Below are positions 1-8,252 of a DNA stretch of 64,000 nucleotides, one piece after another; position 1 is the stretch's first letter; every line of letters begins with the position of its first letter. Location of the stretch: contig CAWCTD010000003.1 in assembly GCA_963798455.1 (NCBI GenBank), forward strand, positions 2,294,001-2,358,000, given 5' to 3'. Source of the stretch: CAWCTD01 sp963798455 (GTDB lineage: Bacteria > Acidobacteriota > Terriglobia > Bryobacterales > Bryobacteraceae). The notes under the pieces are model-generated. The model did no database searches and was not told the DNA's origin. It was given only the letters and a program-made list of their open reading frames with translations. The translations under genes and the position numbers were made by a program.

Positions 1-94
1 CCGATCCTGCCCGGCGGGGGGACCGCTCAAGCGGGCAGAATCCGGGATTACGTTGCGGGTGTGAAGCTCACCTCTGTCATAACGAACAAACCTG

Positions 95-2149
95 GTGAAC
101 GAAGAGAGGATGAGCTTCACTCACTCGGCCGGTTACTATATTGGCGTGGACACCCCTCTGGCGGCGCCCTTTGGCATAACGCCGGTGGACCCATTGCTGG
201 CTCAGCCGCCGGAAATCACCGTCCTGGGGCCCCTGGGGAGCTTCCGATTGTTTGGGAGTGCGGCAAACGACCACACGGACATCACGGGCACCTACTCCTG
301 GAGCGACAATCTGTCCTGGATTCACGGCAAGCAGACGATACGCGGGGGCGTATTCGTCCTGAGACAAGACAATGGCCGCCTGGACACCGGTAGTGCCCGA
401 GGGAGAATCACCTTCCAGACCTTCGGCGACTTCCTTCTCGGCCTTTCCGCCGCGGACAACCAGAGCCCCTCGGGGCGCAGCAACATCCAGTCCGTACAAG
501 CCAATGAGGGCGTGGGGCCGAACGGCGAGGTCCAGTACAATTACCGCAGCTATTACGGCGCGGCCTACGTACAGGACGATTGGAAAATCAAACCGACCGT
601 CACTTTGAACCTCGGCCTGCGCTGGGAATACGCCGGCCCCTCGATGGATACGGCCGGCACGATCGGCAACATGTGGCCGTCGCTGCTGGCCCAAGTGCCC
701 ATTCCTCCGGCTTCGGGGACGCTGATCGGTAACACGCTCGCCGCGAATTACAACCCTGGCCTGGTGAACCCCTACACGGGCCAGCCGTTCGGCCCTCCGC
801 CCACTGGTGTACTGGTTCGATCCACCAGCAGTTTCTATCAAAATGACACGCCGCTGGCGACGCTGGCGCCGCGGGCGGCCTTCGCGTGGCAACCGCTGGG
901 AACGCAGGGGCGCATCTCGGTTCGCGGCGGCTACGGCTGGTTCTACGCGAGTCCGACGTTCAGCGGCAACGCAGCCGGCGCGCCAATGTTTACGGCGCCT
1001 CCGTTCGCCCAGGGATTCACCAATACGGACGCCAGCAACAACCTGTCCAGTTTGGAGAAGCCTTTTCCGACCACCACGTTGGGATACGTCCTGAGGACTC
1101 CCACCTCCCAGCTATCCGACCGAATCGCCGGACCGGTCTACAGAATCCCCAGACTCCAGCAGTGGAACCTTAGCGTCCAGGGCCGCCTATCGCGGACGCT
1201 ATCGCTCGACTTAGGATACGTGGGCTCGAGCGGCGACCGGCTGCTAACCTTGCGGGGCCTGAACCAGCCGCTGCTCGCGAGCCCCGACAATCCGATCAAC
1301 TGTGGCTACACCGGCTCCTCCGCGGACTGCATCGTGACGAACACGTCGCTCAATGGGAAGTTGCGCGTGCCGTTCCTGGGCGAGACGCCGACGGCTTTGG
1401 GGGCCAGTGAATACGCCGGAGCCTCGGCATACCATAGCCTGCAGGCCACCTTGAGACAACAGGTTTCTCGCGGCCTCACGTTCCAGGCGGCGTATACCTT
1501 CTCCAGAACCGCCAACAATACCACTAATCTGAACGACCAAAACAATCCTTCCATGGATTGGGCGCGGGCGGCGTTCGATCGGCGGCACCGGTTGGTAGTC
1601 AACTTCGACTACCAATTGCCCGCCCTCCAGCAACGCGGAATCGCCGGCTCCGTGCTGCAGGGGTGGTCCCTGGCCGGAATCACGGTGGTCCAGAGCGGCC
1701 TGCCCATGACCCTCGCCGACCCGCGCGGAGGGGGCGTCTATGGCCGCGCCGGCACTTCGACCGTGACCATCTGCCCAGGCGCGTCGTACGGCAGCCTCGT
1801 GACGCCGGGCAGCGTCGAGTCCCGATTCAGCCGCTGGATCGATACGGCCGCCATCTGCGCTCCGCCCGCTGCCGGCGACGATGGCGCCTCGGGCTATGGC
1901 AACGCGGGCCTGAGCATCATGAATGGACCCGGCCAATTGAACACGGATGTTTCTCTTGGCAAGACGACGCGGGTAGGAGGCGTCCGCGAGGATGCCATAC
2001 TGGCCTTCCGGCTGGAATTTTACAACGCGCTGAACCACCCTCAGTTTTCCAACCCGGGCACAACTTTCGGAACCGCAACCTTCGGCGTGGTCACGCAAAC
2101 GTCCATCGCGCCCCGGCTGATCCAGTTCGGCCTGAAGTACGTCTTTTGA
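95..2149 (+). CDS. Oar-like TonB-dependent receptor, C-terminal barrel (5' end frameshifted)
   Basis: This encodes about 684 residues of an outer-membrane beta-barrel of the Oar/TonB-dependent-receptor type that is expanded in Acidobacteriota. It has many aromatic-rich strands and ends in LKYVF, with the terminal Phe typical of BAM-inserted barrels. Family members usually exceed 1000 residues and begin with a signal peptide, a carboxypeptidase-regulatory-like domain and a plug. All of these are missing here. The frame opens at GTG 95, just after an in-frame TAA at 77-79. Bases 1-88 instead read as plausible barrel sequence in the +1 frame, and the text after the shift (LVNEERMSF) looks like a normal continuation. 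I infer a one-base indel near 86-94, so the gene really continues off the left edge. The substrate is unknown; uptake of large ligands is only inferred. Confidence 0.8.
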   Translation: MNEERMSFTHSAGYYIGVDTPLAAPFGITPVDPLLAQPPEITVLGPLGSFRLFGSAANDHTDITGTYSWSDNLSWIHGKQTIRGGVFVLRQDNGRLDTGSARGRITFQTFGDFLLGLSAADNQSPSGRSNIQSVQANEGVGPNGEVQYNYRSYYGAAYVQDDWKIKPTVTLNLGLRWEYAGPSMDTAGTIGNMWPSLLAQVPIPPASGTLIGNTLAANYNPGLVNPYTGQPFGPPPTGVLVRSTSSFYQNDTPLATLAPRAAFAWQPLGTQGRISVRGGYGWFYASPTFSGNAAGAPMFTAPPFAQGFTNTDASNNLSSLEKPFPTTTLGYVLRTPTSQLSDRIAGPVYRIPRLQQWNLSVQGRLSRTLSLDLGYVGSSGDRLLTLRGLNQPLLASPDNPINCGYTGSSADCIVTNTSLNGKLRVPFLGETPTALGASEYAGASAYHSLQATLRQQVSRGLTFQAAYTFSRTANNTTNLNDQNNPSMDWARAAFDRRHRLVVNFDYQLPALQQRGIAGSVLQGWSLAGITVVQSGLPMTLADPRGGGVYGRAGTSTVTICPGASYGSLVTPGSVESRFSRWIDTAAICAPPAAGDDGASGYGNAGLSIMNGPGQLNTDVSLGKTTRVGGVREDAILAFRLEFYNALNHPQFSNPGTTFGTATFGVVTQTSIAPRLIQFGLKYVF

Positions 2150-2621
2150 TTCGAGGCCGCGGGTCTGTCGGTTCAGCCTGAAACGGAAAGAGAGAGCGCT
2201 CCCCGTTGGCGAGTATTCCGCCCGTGAGGCCGGAGATTCTCAAGGCATCGAGGTCGTTCGATCCGATGACCTTCACAAGGAGCGCCTGGTAGAGCCTACA
2301 CGCCCCAGCCTCATAGTCTCGATGAGCCCCCCAGGCTATGCCTCGGCATGGCTGCGTCCCGCTATTGCCCGCTTCCGTGTCGCCCGGCAAGATCATTGTG
2401 GCTCCACCGCGTCCTGGTGGTCTCAACTTCCAGATTTGCCGTGATTCAAGATCAGCACGGCCGCAAGGCGACCAGTGGTGTTTCCGATAACACCACTTCA
2501 CTTCCATTCGGGTCTCTGCAGCTCTCCTGATCGTCTCAAACGTCGATGAACTCTCAGGGTAATCTCCCGCGCTGGCTGGCCAGCTTCATTGCAAATATAC
2601 AGCCTAAATCCAAGTCTTTAC
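2150..2621. other. intergenic region, nothing recognised
   Basis: This stretch between the receptor stop and the promoter of the next gene has short open frames on both strands. None has a convincing ribosome site, codon bias or family resemblance. No hairpin terminator with a T-run was seen. Confidence 0.5.
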
Positions 2622-2651
2622 TTGACAATGAATAGTCTGTATAGCAAACTA
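2622..2651 (+). promoter_or_regulatory. -35 box and palindromic operator upstream of the 2658 gene
   Basis: A perfect TTGACA lies at 2622-2627. It is followed by the imperfect palindrome TAGTCTG-TATAG-CAAACTA (2633-2651, half-sites TAGTYTG/CARACTA), only 6 nt before the ATG at 2658. The -10 box is not clear; TATAGC at 2640-2645 is too close to the -35. A palindrome overlapping the promoter of an operon whose second gene is a winged-helix protein fits autorepression, which is an inference. Confidence 0.55.
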
Positions 2652-2657
2652 CATTGT

Positions 2658-3344
2658 ATGGAAAACGATTCTGCCATGAAATCGGTTTCCCCGGGCCTTC
2701 GCGCGGCCGCGTACTGGTTCGTCGATGGGCTGCCGGAAATCGCCTCCGGGGTTGAGTTCGCCGCCATGAGCAGCGCGGCGATGCTTCTGCAGATCGCGAA
2801 GTCGGCTGGTGAGCCTTGGACTTTCAAGGGACCCGTTCTCGCGCTCTTCTCCGTTTTCTTCATCCTTGTCGTTGGCGGCGACTACAAGTTGATCGAGTAC
2901 CTGAAGTCCCGCTTGACTTATGTGCGGACTGGATACGTCCGGAGGCCGAAGTACTTCGAGAAGGCGCACGCTTTGCAGACTGAAAGCCTGCTGTTTCCGA
3001 CGCGTGATGAGAACATTACGCAACACAAGGTGAGGACCGTGCCCGTCATGTTCGGCGGGTCGATGTTGTGCCATTTTATAAGCCGCCCGTGGGGGCTGCC
3101 TGTTTCACTTGGTGCATTTGCGCTGGCGCTTTGCATGTTCAACCGGAATACAGAGCGGACGTACCACTGGCGATCGATGCTCCTCCTGCCTGTAGCCGGA
3201 CTTCTGATGATGCCCCTGGGTTTCCCGGAACGATTCATCGGGATTGTTGAAGGCGTATGGCTGGCCGGAGTGGGCGCGTGGAGATTGTTCGGCTACTTGC
3301 GGCGCAATCCCAGGCCACAGGCTCAGGGAGGAACCAGCGAGTGA
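2658..3344 (+). CDS. multi-pass membrane protein paired with winged-helix regulator
   Basis: This is an integral membrane protein of about 228 residues. Hydrophobic segments can be seen around the VEFAAMSSAAMLLQIA region, LALFSVFFILVVGG, the LGAFALALCMF stretch, MLLLPVAGLLMMPLG and IVEGVWLAGVGAWRLF. No family name can be assigned with certainty. The same frame is open upstream, but ATG 2658 (or 2676) follows the promoter/operator and is preferred. Its TGA at 3342-3344 overlaps the GTG of the next gene (GTGA), so the pair is very likely translationally coupled. Membrane protein plus small HTH regulator pairs of this layout are common in soil bacteria. The membrane protein may be the regulated target or a sensor; this is not shown by the sequence. 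Confidence 0.7.
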   Translation: MENDSAMKSVSPGLRAAAYWFVDGLPEIASGVEFAAMSSAAMLLQIAKSAGEPWTFKGPVLALFSVFFILVVGGDYKLIEYLKSRLTYVRTGYVRRPKYFEKAHALQTESLLFPTRDENITQHKVRTVPVMFGGSMLCHFISRPWGLPVSLGAFALALCMFNRNTERTYHWRSMLLLPVAGLLMMPLGFPERFIGIVEGVWLAGVGAWRLFGYLRRNPRPQAQGGTSE

Positions 3345-3664
3345 ACGACCGCATTCAAAGCATCTCCGAACTGGACCGACTAGTTCACGAACCTGCAAGG
3401 TTAAAGATCCTGGTGATCCTGAAAGGTGTAGGTGAGGCGGATTTCCTCTACCTACAAAAAGAGGGCGGTTTTACGCAGGGCAATCTCTCCAGCCACTTGG
3501 CCAAGTTGGAAGAGGCTGGGTACGTGGAAATCAAGAAGACTTTCAAAGGTAAGTTGCCGCTGACGGTCTGCCGCCTTACGACGCAAGGCGAGGGAGCACT
3601 TGAGTCCTACACCCGACAGATTGTGGGAGCTCTTCTACCGCCCAGCGGCGAAGTCCCCTTGTAG
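3341..3664 (+). CDS. winged-helix (HTH_34/ArsR-MarR-like) transcriptional regulator
   Basis: A protein of about 107 residues. The N-terminal half carries the motif HEPARLKILVIL followed by a recognition-helix region (FTQGNLSSHLAKLEEAGYV) and a wing (KKTFKGKLPLTVCRLT), typical of winged-helix DNA-binding proteins of the HTH_34 type. GTG 3341 is chosen because it overlaps the upstream stop (GTGA) and follows GGGAGGA in the end of the upstream gene. The same frame is open further upstream but would overlap that gene extensively. It probably binds the TAGTYTG palindrome in its own operon promoter at 2633-2651. No ligand-binding domain is present. Confidence 0.8.
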   Translation: MNDRIQSISELDRLVHEPARLKILVILKGVGEADFLYLQKEGGFTQGNLSSHLAKLEEAGYVEIKKTFKGKLPLTVCRLTTQGEGALESYTRQIVGALLPPSGEVPL

Positions 3665-4099
3665 CGAGCTCATGCCACCTGTGTCCCGTGCGTCCGTCAA
3701 GGGGCCACGCGTCGGAAGTTTCACTCTCACAATGCCACCTTAGCGGCAAGAAAACGTTAGATCCCTATCGGAAGTGCCCCGGCAGGAATGCCGTCGGAGC
3801 GTGCAAGTAGGTGGTGCCGGGGCACTTTCGGTAGGGCCGTTTGAAGGAAGCCGCTGGCGTTTGCGGTGGACGCGGCGGGTTATGGGTTTTGAATCGAACT
3901 TTGCGCCATGGGTGCAAGCCTTCCGCCATCCGAGGCGACCGGTTCGGATGGTTTGGAGGATTCGAGGGGACCGAAATGGAGGCTGGCGGTGCGTTTGCGG
4001 TGCGGTTCGGAGGTGGTTGGACGACCGAACGCGGTGTCGAAACACACGTCCAGTGGACGCGCCGAAACACGCGCTGGTACCTGCGGAAGTGGGCCGAGA
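3665..4099. other. 3' flank of the IS91-like element, non-coding
   Basis: No credible gene. The region holds a long hairpin (3769-3830) and a 10-bp sequence GCCGTTTGAA (3836-3845) that recurs inverted at 6241-6250 beyond the recombinase gene. Both are best explained as ends of the transposable element. Confidence 0.5.
3769..3830. repeat. 16-bp inverted repeat/hairpin near the 3' end of the IS91-like element
   Basis: CGGAAGTGCCCCGGCA (3769-3784) pairs with TGCCGGGGCACTTTCG (3815-3830) with one mismatch and a 30-nt loop. IS91-family elements carry a hairpin at the replication-origin end (oriIS), downstream of the transposase, which is where this lies. It could also act as a terminator for the minus-strand transposase. 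Confidence 0.55.
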
Positions 4100-5269
4100 T
4101 CAGGAAGTGTCAGCAAAGGCGACCTGCTGAGCGGTCAGCCTCTCGATGACGATCATTGGCCCGCCGCAGCGGGGACAAACCCAGACGGCTTGAGGACCAG
4201 CCTCAATTTCTGGCGGTGTGGGAGAACGCGGGCGCGGGTTGGTCTCCAGCAGTTTCTGGCAAAGCGGCAAGAGCGCGGCGCGTCGGCGGTTGGCGAGAAA
4301 ACCGGAAGAGCGGATGCGGACAAAACCGCGAGGAAGCGTGTGCAGCAGAAAGCGCCGCAGGAATTCCTCGGCAGTCAAGGTCATCAGCCGGCGTTTGTTG
4401 CCGTGCGCGTAGTCCTTCCAGCGGAACGTGACATTGCCATCTCTGAAGCGGACCAGTCGGTGATTGGAGATGGCGACGCGGTGCGTGTAGCGGGCCAAGT
4501 AGTGGAGAACGTGCTCAGGTCCGCCGAATGGGCGTTTGGCATAGACGACCCAGTCCTGTCGGAACAGCCTGCGCAGGAAGCAATGGAAGGCCCTTTTTTG
4601 CGTCAGTGGTTTTAGCGCACCGGGCAAGCACAGATCCTCTCGGCGGAATGCCCGCTTGAGGCCGGCGACGAATTTCCCGCGGAACACCCGGCTCAGAACT
4701 TTCACCGGTAGAAAGAAGGGAGACCGCGGATGAACCCATCGCTGGCGGTCCGGGGACAAACCGCCGGCCGGGATCACGCAATGGACGTGCGGATGATGCA
4801 GAAGGTTCTGTCCCCAAGTGTGAAGCACGCTGAGGAAACCGATCTCGGCGCCGAGATGTTGCGGATTGATCGCGACCTCCAACAGGCTGGCGGCGCTGGC
4901 ACGAAACAGCAGGGTATAGAGAAGTTTCTTATTGTGGAACGCCAGCGGCGCTAACTCGTGCGGAAGCGTGAAGACCACATGAACGTACGGCACGGCCAGG
5001 AGTTCTCCCTGGCGCGCAGCGAGCCACTTATCGCGAGCGTTGGCCTGGCACTTCGGGCAATGGCGGTTGCGGCAAGAGTTGTAAGAGATGGCTTGATGGC
5101 CGCATCGGGAGCATCGATCTCTATGGCCGCCGAGCGCTGCCGTGCGACAGCGTTCGATGGCAGACAGCACCTTCCGGTGCAGCCCGTTCAGCCACGAGCG
5201 GTGTTTCTCGATGAAGCTTCCGCCTGCCGCGCGGATGATGTCGGCCACCTCGAAAGGTGGCCGCTTCAC
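4100..5269 (-). CDS. tnpA: IS91-family HUH (Y1-type) transposase
   Basis: A protein of 389 residues. Near the N-terminus is a zinc-binding region (CSRCGHQ...CRNRHCPKCQ). The middle has the HUH motif HPHVHCVIP, and the C-terminal part has the catalytic tyrosine region YLARYTHRVAISN. A CPRCGG pair sits near the end. This enzyme nicks one strand and drives rolling-circle transposition. Length and motifs match complete family members. Its ATG (5269) overlaps the stop of the upstream recombinase gene (ATGA), so the two are cotranscribed. Confidence 0.93.
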   Translation of the reverse strand: MKRPPFEVADIIRAAGGSFIEKHRSWLNGLHRKVLSAIERCRTAALGGHRDRCSRCGHQAISYNSCRNRHCPKCQANARDKWLAARQGELLAVPYVHVVFTLPHELAPLAFHNKKLLYTLLFRASAASLLEVAINPQHLGAEIGFLSVLHTWGQNLLHHPHVHCVIPAGGLSPDRQRWVHPRSPFFLPVKVLSRVFRGKFVAGLKRAFRREDLCLPGALKPLTQKRAFHCFLRRLFRQDWVVYAKRPFGGPEHVLHYLARYTHRVAISNHRLVRFRDGNVTFRWKDYAHGNKRRLMTLTAEEFLRRFLLHTLPRGFVRIRSSGFLANRRRAALLPLCQKLLETNPRPRSPTPPEIEAGPQAVWVCPRCGGPMIVIERLTAQQVAFADTS

Positions 5270-6150
5270 TTCGGCTGCTTCTTCCGCGAACGCTTCGCGC
5301 TGGCCGCATCGGAGACCGGGAGCGCATCCAGCGGGTTGGCGACGGCATGCAGGTGACGCTGGGAGAGATGCAGGTAGACCGTCGTGTGCTTGATATCGGT
5401 GTGTCCAAGCAGCAACTGGATCGTGCGCAGGTCAGCTCCGGCTTCCAGCAGGTGAGTTGCATACGAGTGTCGAAGCGTGTGCGGTGCGACTCGCTTCTGG
5501 ATGCCCGCCCTGCGGGCAGCTCCTCGGCAGGCGTGCCATACGGCTTTGGTGGTGAGGGGCACGTCTGGTCCCCGGTCCCCGGGGAAGAGGTATTTTCTCG
5601 GCTTCGCCGAGCGCCAATACTCGCGGAGGGTTTCCAGCAACTTCGGGCTGAGCGGCACGTCGCGGTCTTTGCTGCCCTTGCCGAGATGAACGTGAATCAC
5701 CATCCGCTGGCTGTCGATGTCGCTGACCTGGAGACGGACCAGTTCCGAGCGGCGCAGCCCAGTGGAATAGAGCGCCATCAGCATGGCTCGATGCGAGAGA
5801 TTGCTGGTGGCATCGATCAGGCGGGTCACTTCCTCCTGGCTGAGGATGTTGGGTAAGCGCCGTGGCGCCTTTGGATAAGGGAAATCGGCCCGCAGGTACG
5901 GCCGCTTGAGTGTCCGGGCGAAAAAGAACTGCACTGCCGCCATGCGCTGCTTGACGGTATTGGCAGCCAGCTTCCGATCGCGCAGCAGATGAAGCTGAAA
6001 CTGGCGGACATGTTCCGGCCCGAGTTGATCCGGCGGCTGGTGGAAGTAGTTGGCGAACCCCCGGAGTGCGCTGACGTAGGCGTCTACGGTACTCTGGGCG
6101 TAATTACGACGCTGGAGCTCATCCAGCATCATTTTTCGAAGATGGGTCAC
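5266..6150 (-). CDS. tyrosine recombinase (phage integrase family) of the IS91-like element
   Basis: A protein of about 294 residues with an N-terminal SAM-like core-binding domain (YAQSTVDAYVSALRGFANYF) and a catalytic domain. It has the Arg motif TGLRRSELVRL, HTLRHSYATHLLEAG and GHTDIKHTTVYLH with the nucleophilic Tyr. I choose GTG 6150 because AAGGAGG lies 5 nt upstream. The longer ATG start at 6171 would place that Shine-Dalgarno inside the gene and within a perfect inverted repeat. Such recombinases accompany many IS91-type elements. Their role in transposition is not settled. Confidence 0.88.
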   Translation of the reverse strand: MTHLRKMMLDELQRRNYAQSTVDAYVSALRGFANYFHQPPDQLGPEHVRQFQLHLLRDRKLAANTVKQRMAAVQFFFARTLKRPYLRADFPYPKAPRRLPNILSQEEVTRLIDATSNLSHRAMLMALYSTGLRRSELVRLQVSDIDSQRMVIHVHLGKGSKDRDVPLSPKLLETLREYWRSAKPRKYLFPGDRGPDVPLTTKAVWHACRGAARRAGIQKRVAPHTLRHSYATHLLEAGADLRTIQLLLGHTDIKHTTVYLHLSQRHLHAVANPLDALPVSDAASAKRSRKKQPK

Positions 6151-6171
6151 AGGGACCTCCTTGTGACCCAT
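6142..6171. repeat. perfect 10-bp inverted repeat spanning the recombinase start
   Basis: ATGGGTCACA (6142-6151) and TGTGACCCAT (6162-6171) are exact reverse complements around a 10-nt spacer that contains the Shine-Dalgarno (AAGGAGG on the minus strand). In mRNA the stem would sequester the ribosome site and start codon of the recombinase. It may be a translational control hairpin or a recombinase-binding site. Confidence 0.65.
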
Positions 6172-6404
6172 ACAATATCCCGATCACCCCTGACTGCTGA
6201 AGACCGACGACGCGTAGCGTCCGCCGCGCCAGCGGCTTAGTTCAAACGGCGTTTTCGGAAACCACGCGGGTGCGAACTGCGACTTCGCCGATTCCGGTCG
6301 AGTCGTGGGTCTTCCAGAAGTCGAGATTCCGCGCCCGATAGGGCGAGGCTGCACAGGGTCGATCGCAACCAGCATGGTTCGCGCAAACCGGGCCTTTTTG
6401 CAAC

Positions 6405-6560
6405 TCACGCAGCTTGCTGGCGGCGACTCTGCCGCTCTTGCCTGACTGCTTCCAGCTTGCGGTCGCCTTCCGGGACGGATGCACTCGCTCTTGAGCGACT
6501 TGTGCCAACGCTCGATTTTACCGTTGTTGCGTAGCGCTTCCGTCTTCATGCGTTCTCTCC
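6405..6560 (-). pseudogene. IS3-family transposase (OrfB) relic with internal deletion
   Basis: On the minus strand NNGKIERWHKSLKSECI, a typical IS3-family rve segment, is joined out of frame to EGDRKLEAVRQERQ...QQAA-stop, which resembles the C-terminus of the same transposases. About 40 residues between the two are missing and everything upstream of the rve segment is gone. It is a small dead fragment. Confidence 0.65.
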
Positions 6561-6751
6561 ACTATCTTCACGCGGGAAAGCCTTCGCCATTTCCAGATGA
6601 GCCATTGGACCATCCCGCGGCTTGACAACCCACTCCGGGGTGCTTAACATTATGGCCGGGTGATCTCACTTTGATTCGTCGCCAGTTCTTGCACAGTGGT
6701 TTGCTTCTGCCCGCTGCCGCTTTCGGGAGCGCACAGGAAAGGAGAGGTGCA

Positions 6752-7207
6752 ATGCGGATTGTGGTGGGGAGCGATCATGCAGGGTTTCCGCTGAAGGGCC
6801 CCGTCGTCCAGTTACTCAAGTCCTGGAAGCACACGGTGAAGGACTGCGGCTCGTTCAACCCCGAGCCGGTGGACTTTCCCGATATCGCCGCCCTGGTCTG
6901 CGCGGAGATCAAGAGCGGCCGGGCCGACCGCGGGGTGATGGTCTGCGGCACCGGGGTGGGCGCGGCCATTGCCTGCAATAAGACCCACGGCATTCGGGCG
7001 GCCCTGTGTCACGACACCTACTCGGCGCACCAGTGCGTGGAGCACGACAATGTAAACGTGGTTTGCATCGGCGCGCAGGTGATCGGCGCCAGCGTGGCCG
7101 AGGAGGTGCTGAAGGCCTTTCTGAACGCGCAATTCAGCACGGAAGAGCAGTTCCGGCGCCGCGTCCGCAAGGTGGACCAGTTGGACATGGTGGCGCCTGG
7201 GAAGTAA
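6752..7207 (+). CDS. rpiB: RpiB/LacAB-family sugar-phosphate isomerase
   Basis: A protein of 151 residues, the usual RpiB length. It begins MRIVVGSDHAGF, has the active-site loop CGTGVGAA and ends with the AHQCVEHDNVNVV...GAQVIG region. It would interconvert ribose-5-phosphate and ribulose-5-phosphate, or act on a related sugar phosphate. ATG 6752 has a strong GGAAAGGAGAGG ribosome site. The frame stays open to a TTG at 6671, and the extra 27 residues begin with RRQFLHSGLLLP, which resembles a twin-arginine signal. An exported form is therefore possible. AmrS follows after 8 bp, suggesting cotranscription. Confidence 0.88.
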   Translation: MRIVVGSDHAGFPLKGPVVQLLKSWKHTVKDCGSFNPEPVDFPDIAALVCAEIKSGRADRGVMVCGTGVGAAIACNKTHGIRAALCHDTYSAHQCVEHDNVNVVCIGAQVIGASVAEEVLKAFLNAQFSTEEQFRRRVRKVDQLDMVAPGK

Positions 7208-7215
7208 GAGCGAAG

Positions 7216-8247
7216 ATGCCGGGCGGCGATTCGCAGTTCATCGTCGAAGCGAAGCATTACCACAAGCAGCCGAACCGCAAGATCAAGTGCGTGCTTTGCC
7301 CGCGGGAGTGCGTCATCGACGACCGGGAGCGCGGCTACTGCGGCGTGCGCGAGAACCGGGGGGGAACGTACTACACCCTGGTTCACTCGCGAGTGTGCGC
7401 GGCGCACGTCGACCCGATCGAGAAGAAGCCGTTCTTTCACGTCTACCCTGGGACGCAGGCCTTCTCCATCGCCACGGCGGGCTGCAACGTGAACTGCAAG
7501 ATGTGCCAAAACTGGGAGATCTCGCAGGTGCGCCCCGAGCAGGTGGACAGCCGCTACTTGCCGCCTCAGCAAGTCGCATCGCTCGCCAGGCAAAACGACT
7601 GCCACTCGATCGCTTACACTTACAGCGAGCCGACCATCTACTACGAGTACATGGTGGACACCGCGGACGCCGGGCGAGCCGCGGGCGTCAAGAGCGTGGT
7701 GGTCTCGGGCGGCTACATCCAGCAGGACCCGCTCAAGGAACTCTGCCGCCACGTGGATGCGATCAAGATTGACCTCAAGGCCTTCACGCAGAAGTTCTAC
7801 ACGGAGGTGGTCAACGGGGAGATCAAGCCGGTGCTGGACGCGCTGGTCACGATGCGCAAGTTGGGCATGTGGAACGAGATCGTGTACTTGGTGGTCCCGA
7901 CGCTCAACGACAGCGAGCGGGAGTTCCAGGGTCTGGCCAAGTGGGTCAAGGCGAATCTTGGAGTGGACGTGCCGGTACACTTCTCGCAGTTCCATCCGGA
8001 GTACCTGCTGAAGAACCTGCCGGTGACCCCGGTCAGGACGCTGGAGCGCGCCAAGGCCATCTGTGACGCCGAGGGACTGCACTACGTGTATATCGGGAAC
8101 ATCCCTGGCCATCCCGCCGAAAAGACTTACTGCCCCAAGTGCCACCGCGTGGTCGTGGACCGCACGGGCTACATCATCAACGGCCTGCACCTGAGTAAAG
8201 GCCGCTGCCAGTATTGCCAGCAACCCATCCCGGGCGTGTGGGGGTGA
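7216..8247 (+). CDS. amrS: AmmeMemoRadiSam system radical SAM enzyme AmrS
   Basis: A protein of 343 residues. The radical-SAM cluster motif is C90-x3-C94-x2-C97 (GCNVNCKMCQNWEIS). An N-terminal Cys set (KCVLCPRECVID...GYCGVREN) and a C-terminal CPKCH...CQYC set look like extra metal sites, as is usual for this family. It is related to pyruvate-formate-lyase-activating enzymes and acts with AmrB (Memo) and AmrA (AMMECR1) proteins, whose fusion is encoded directly downstream with a GTGA overlap option. The reaction is not settled in this sequence context. Confidence 0.92.
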   Translation: MPGGDSQFIVEAKHYHKQPNRKIKCVLCPRECVIDDRERGYCGVRENRGGTYYTLVHSRVCAAHVDPIEKKPFFHVYPGTQAFSIATAGCNVNCKMCQNWEISQVRPEQVDSRYLPPQQVASLARQNDCHSIAYTYSEPTIYYEYMVDTADAGRAAGVKSVVVSGGYIQQDPLKELCRHVDAIKIDLKAFTQKFYTEVVNGEIKPVLDALVTMRKLGMWNEIVYLVVPTLNDSEREFQGLAKWVKANLGVDVPVHFSQFHPEYLLKNLPVTPVRTLERAKAICDAEGLHYVYIGNIPGHPAEKTYCPKCHRVVVDRTGYIINGLHLSKGRCQYCQQPIPGVWG

Positions 8248-8252
8248 TTCTC

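Larger units (their letters stand above)
3769..6250 (-). mobile_element. IS91-like element with tyrosine recombinase and HUH transposase (boundaries approximate)
   Basis: Two minus-strand genes with an ATGA overlap, a tyrosine recombinase followed by an IS91-type transposase, make up the element. Candidate limits are the hairpin at 3769-3830 and a 10-bp inverted pair GCCGTTTGAA/TTCAAACGGC at 3836-3845 and 6241-6250. IS91 elements normally lack terminal inverted repeats and target duplications, so exact ends cannot be fixed from this copy alone. Both genes look intact, so the element may be active. Confidence 0.6.
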
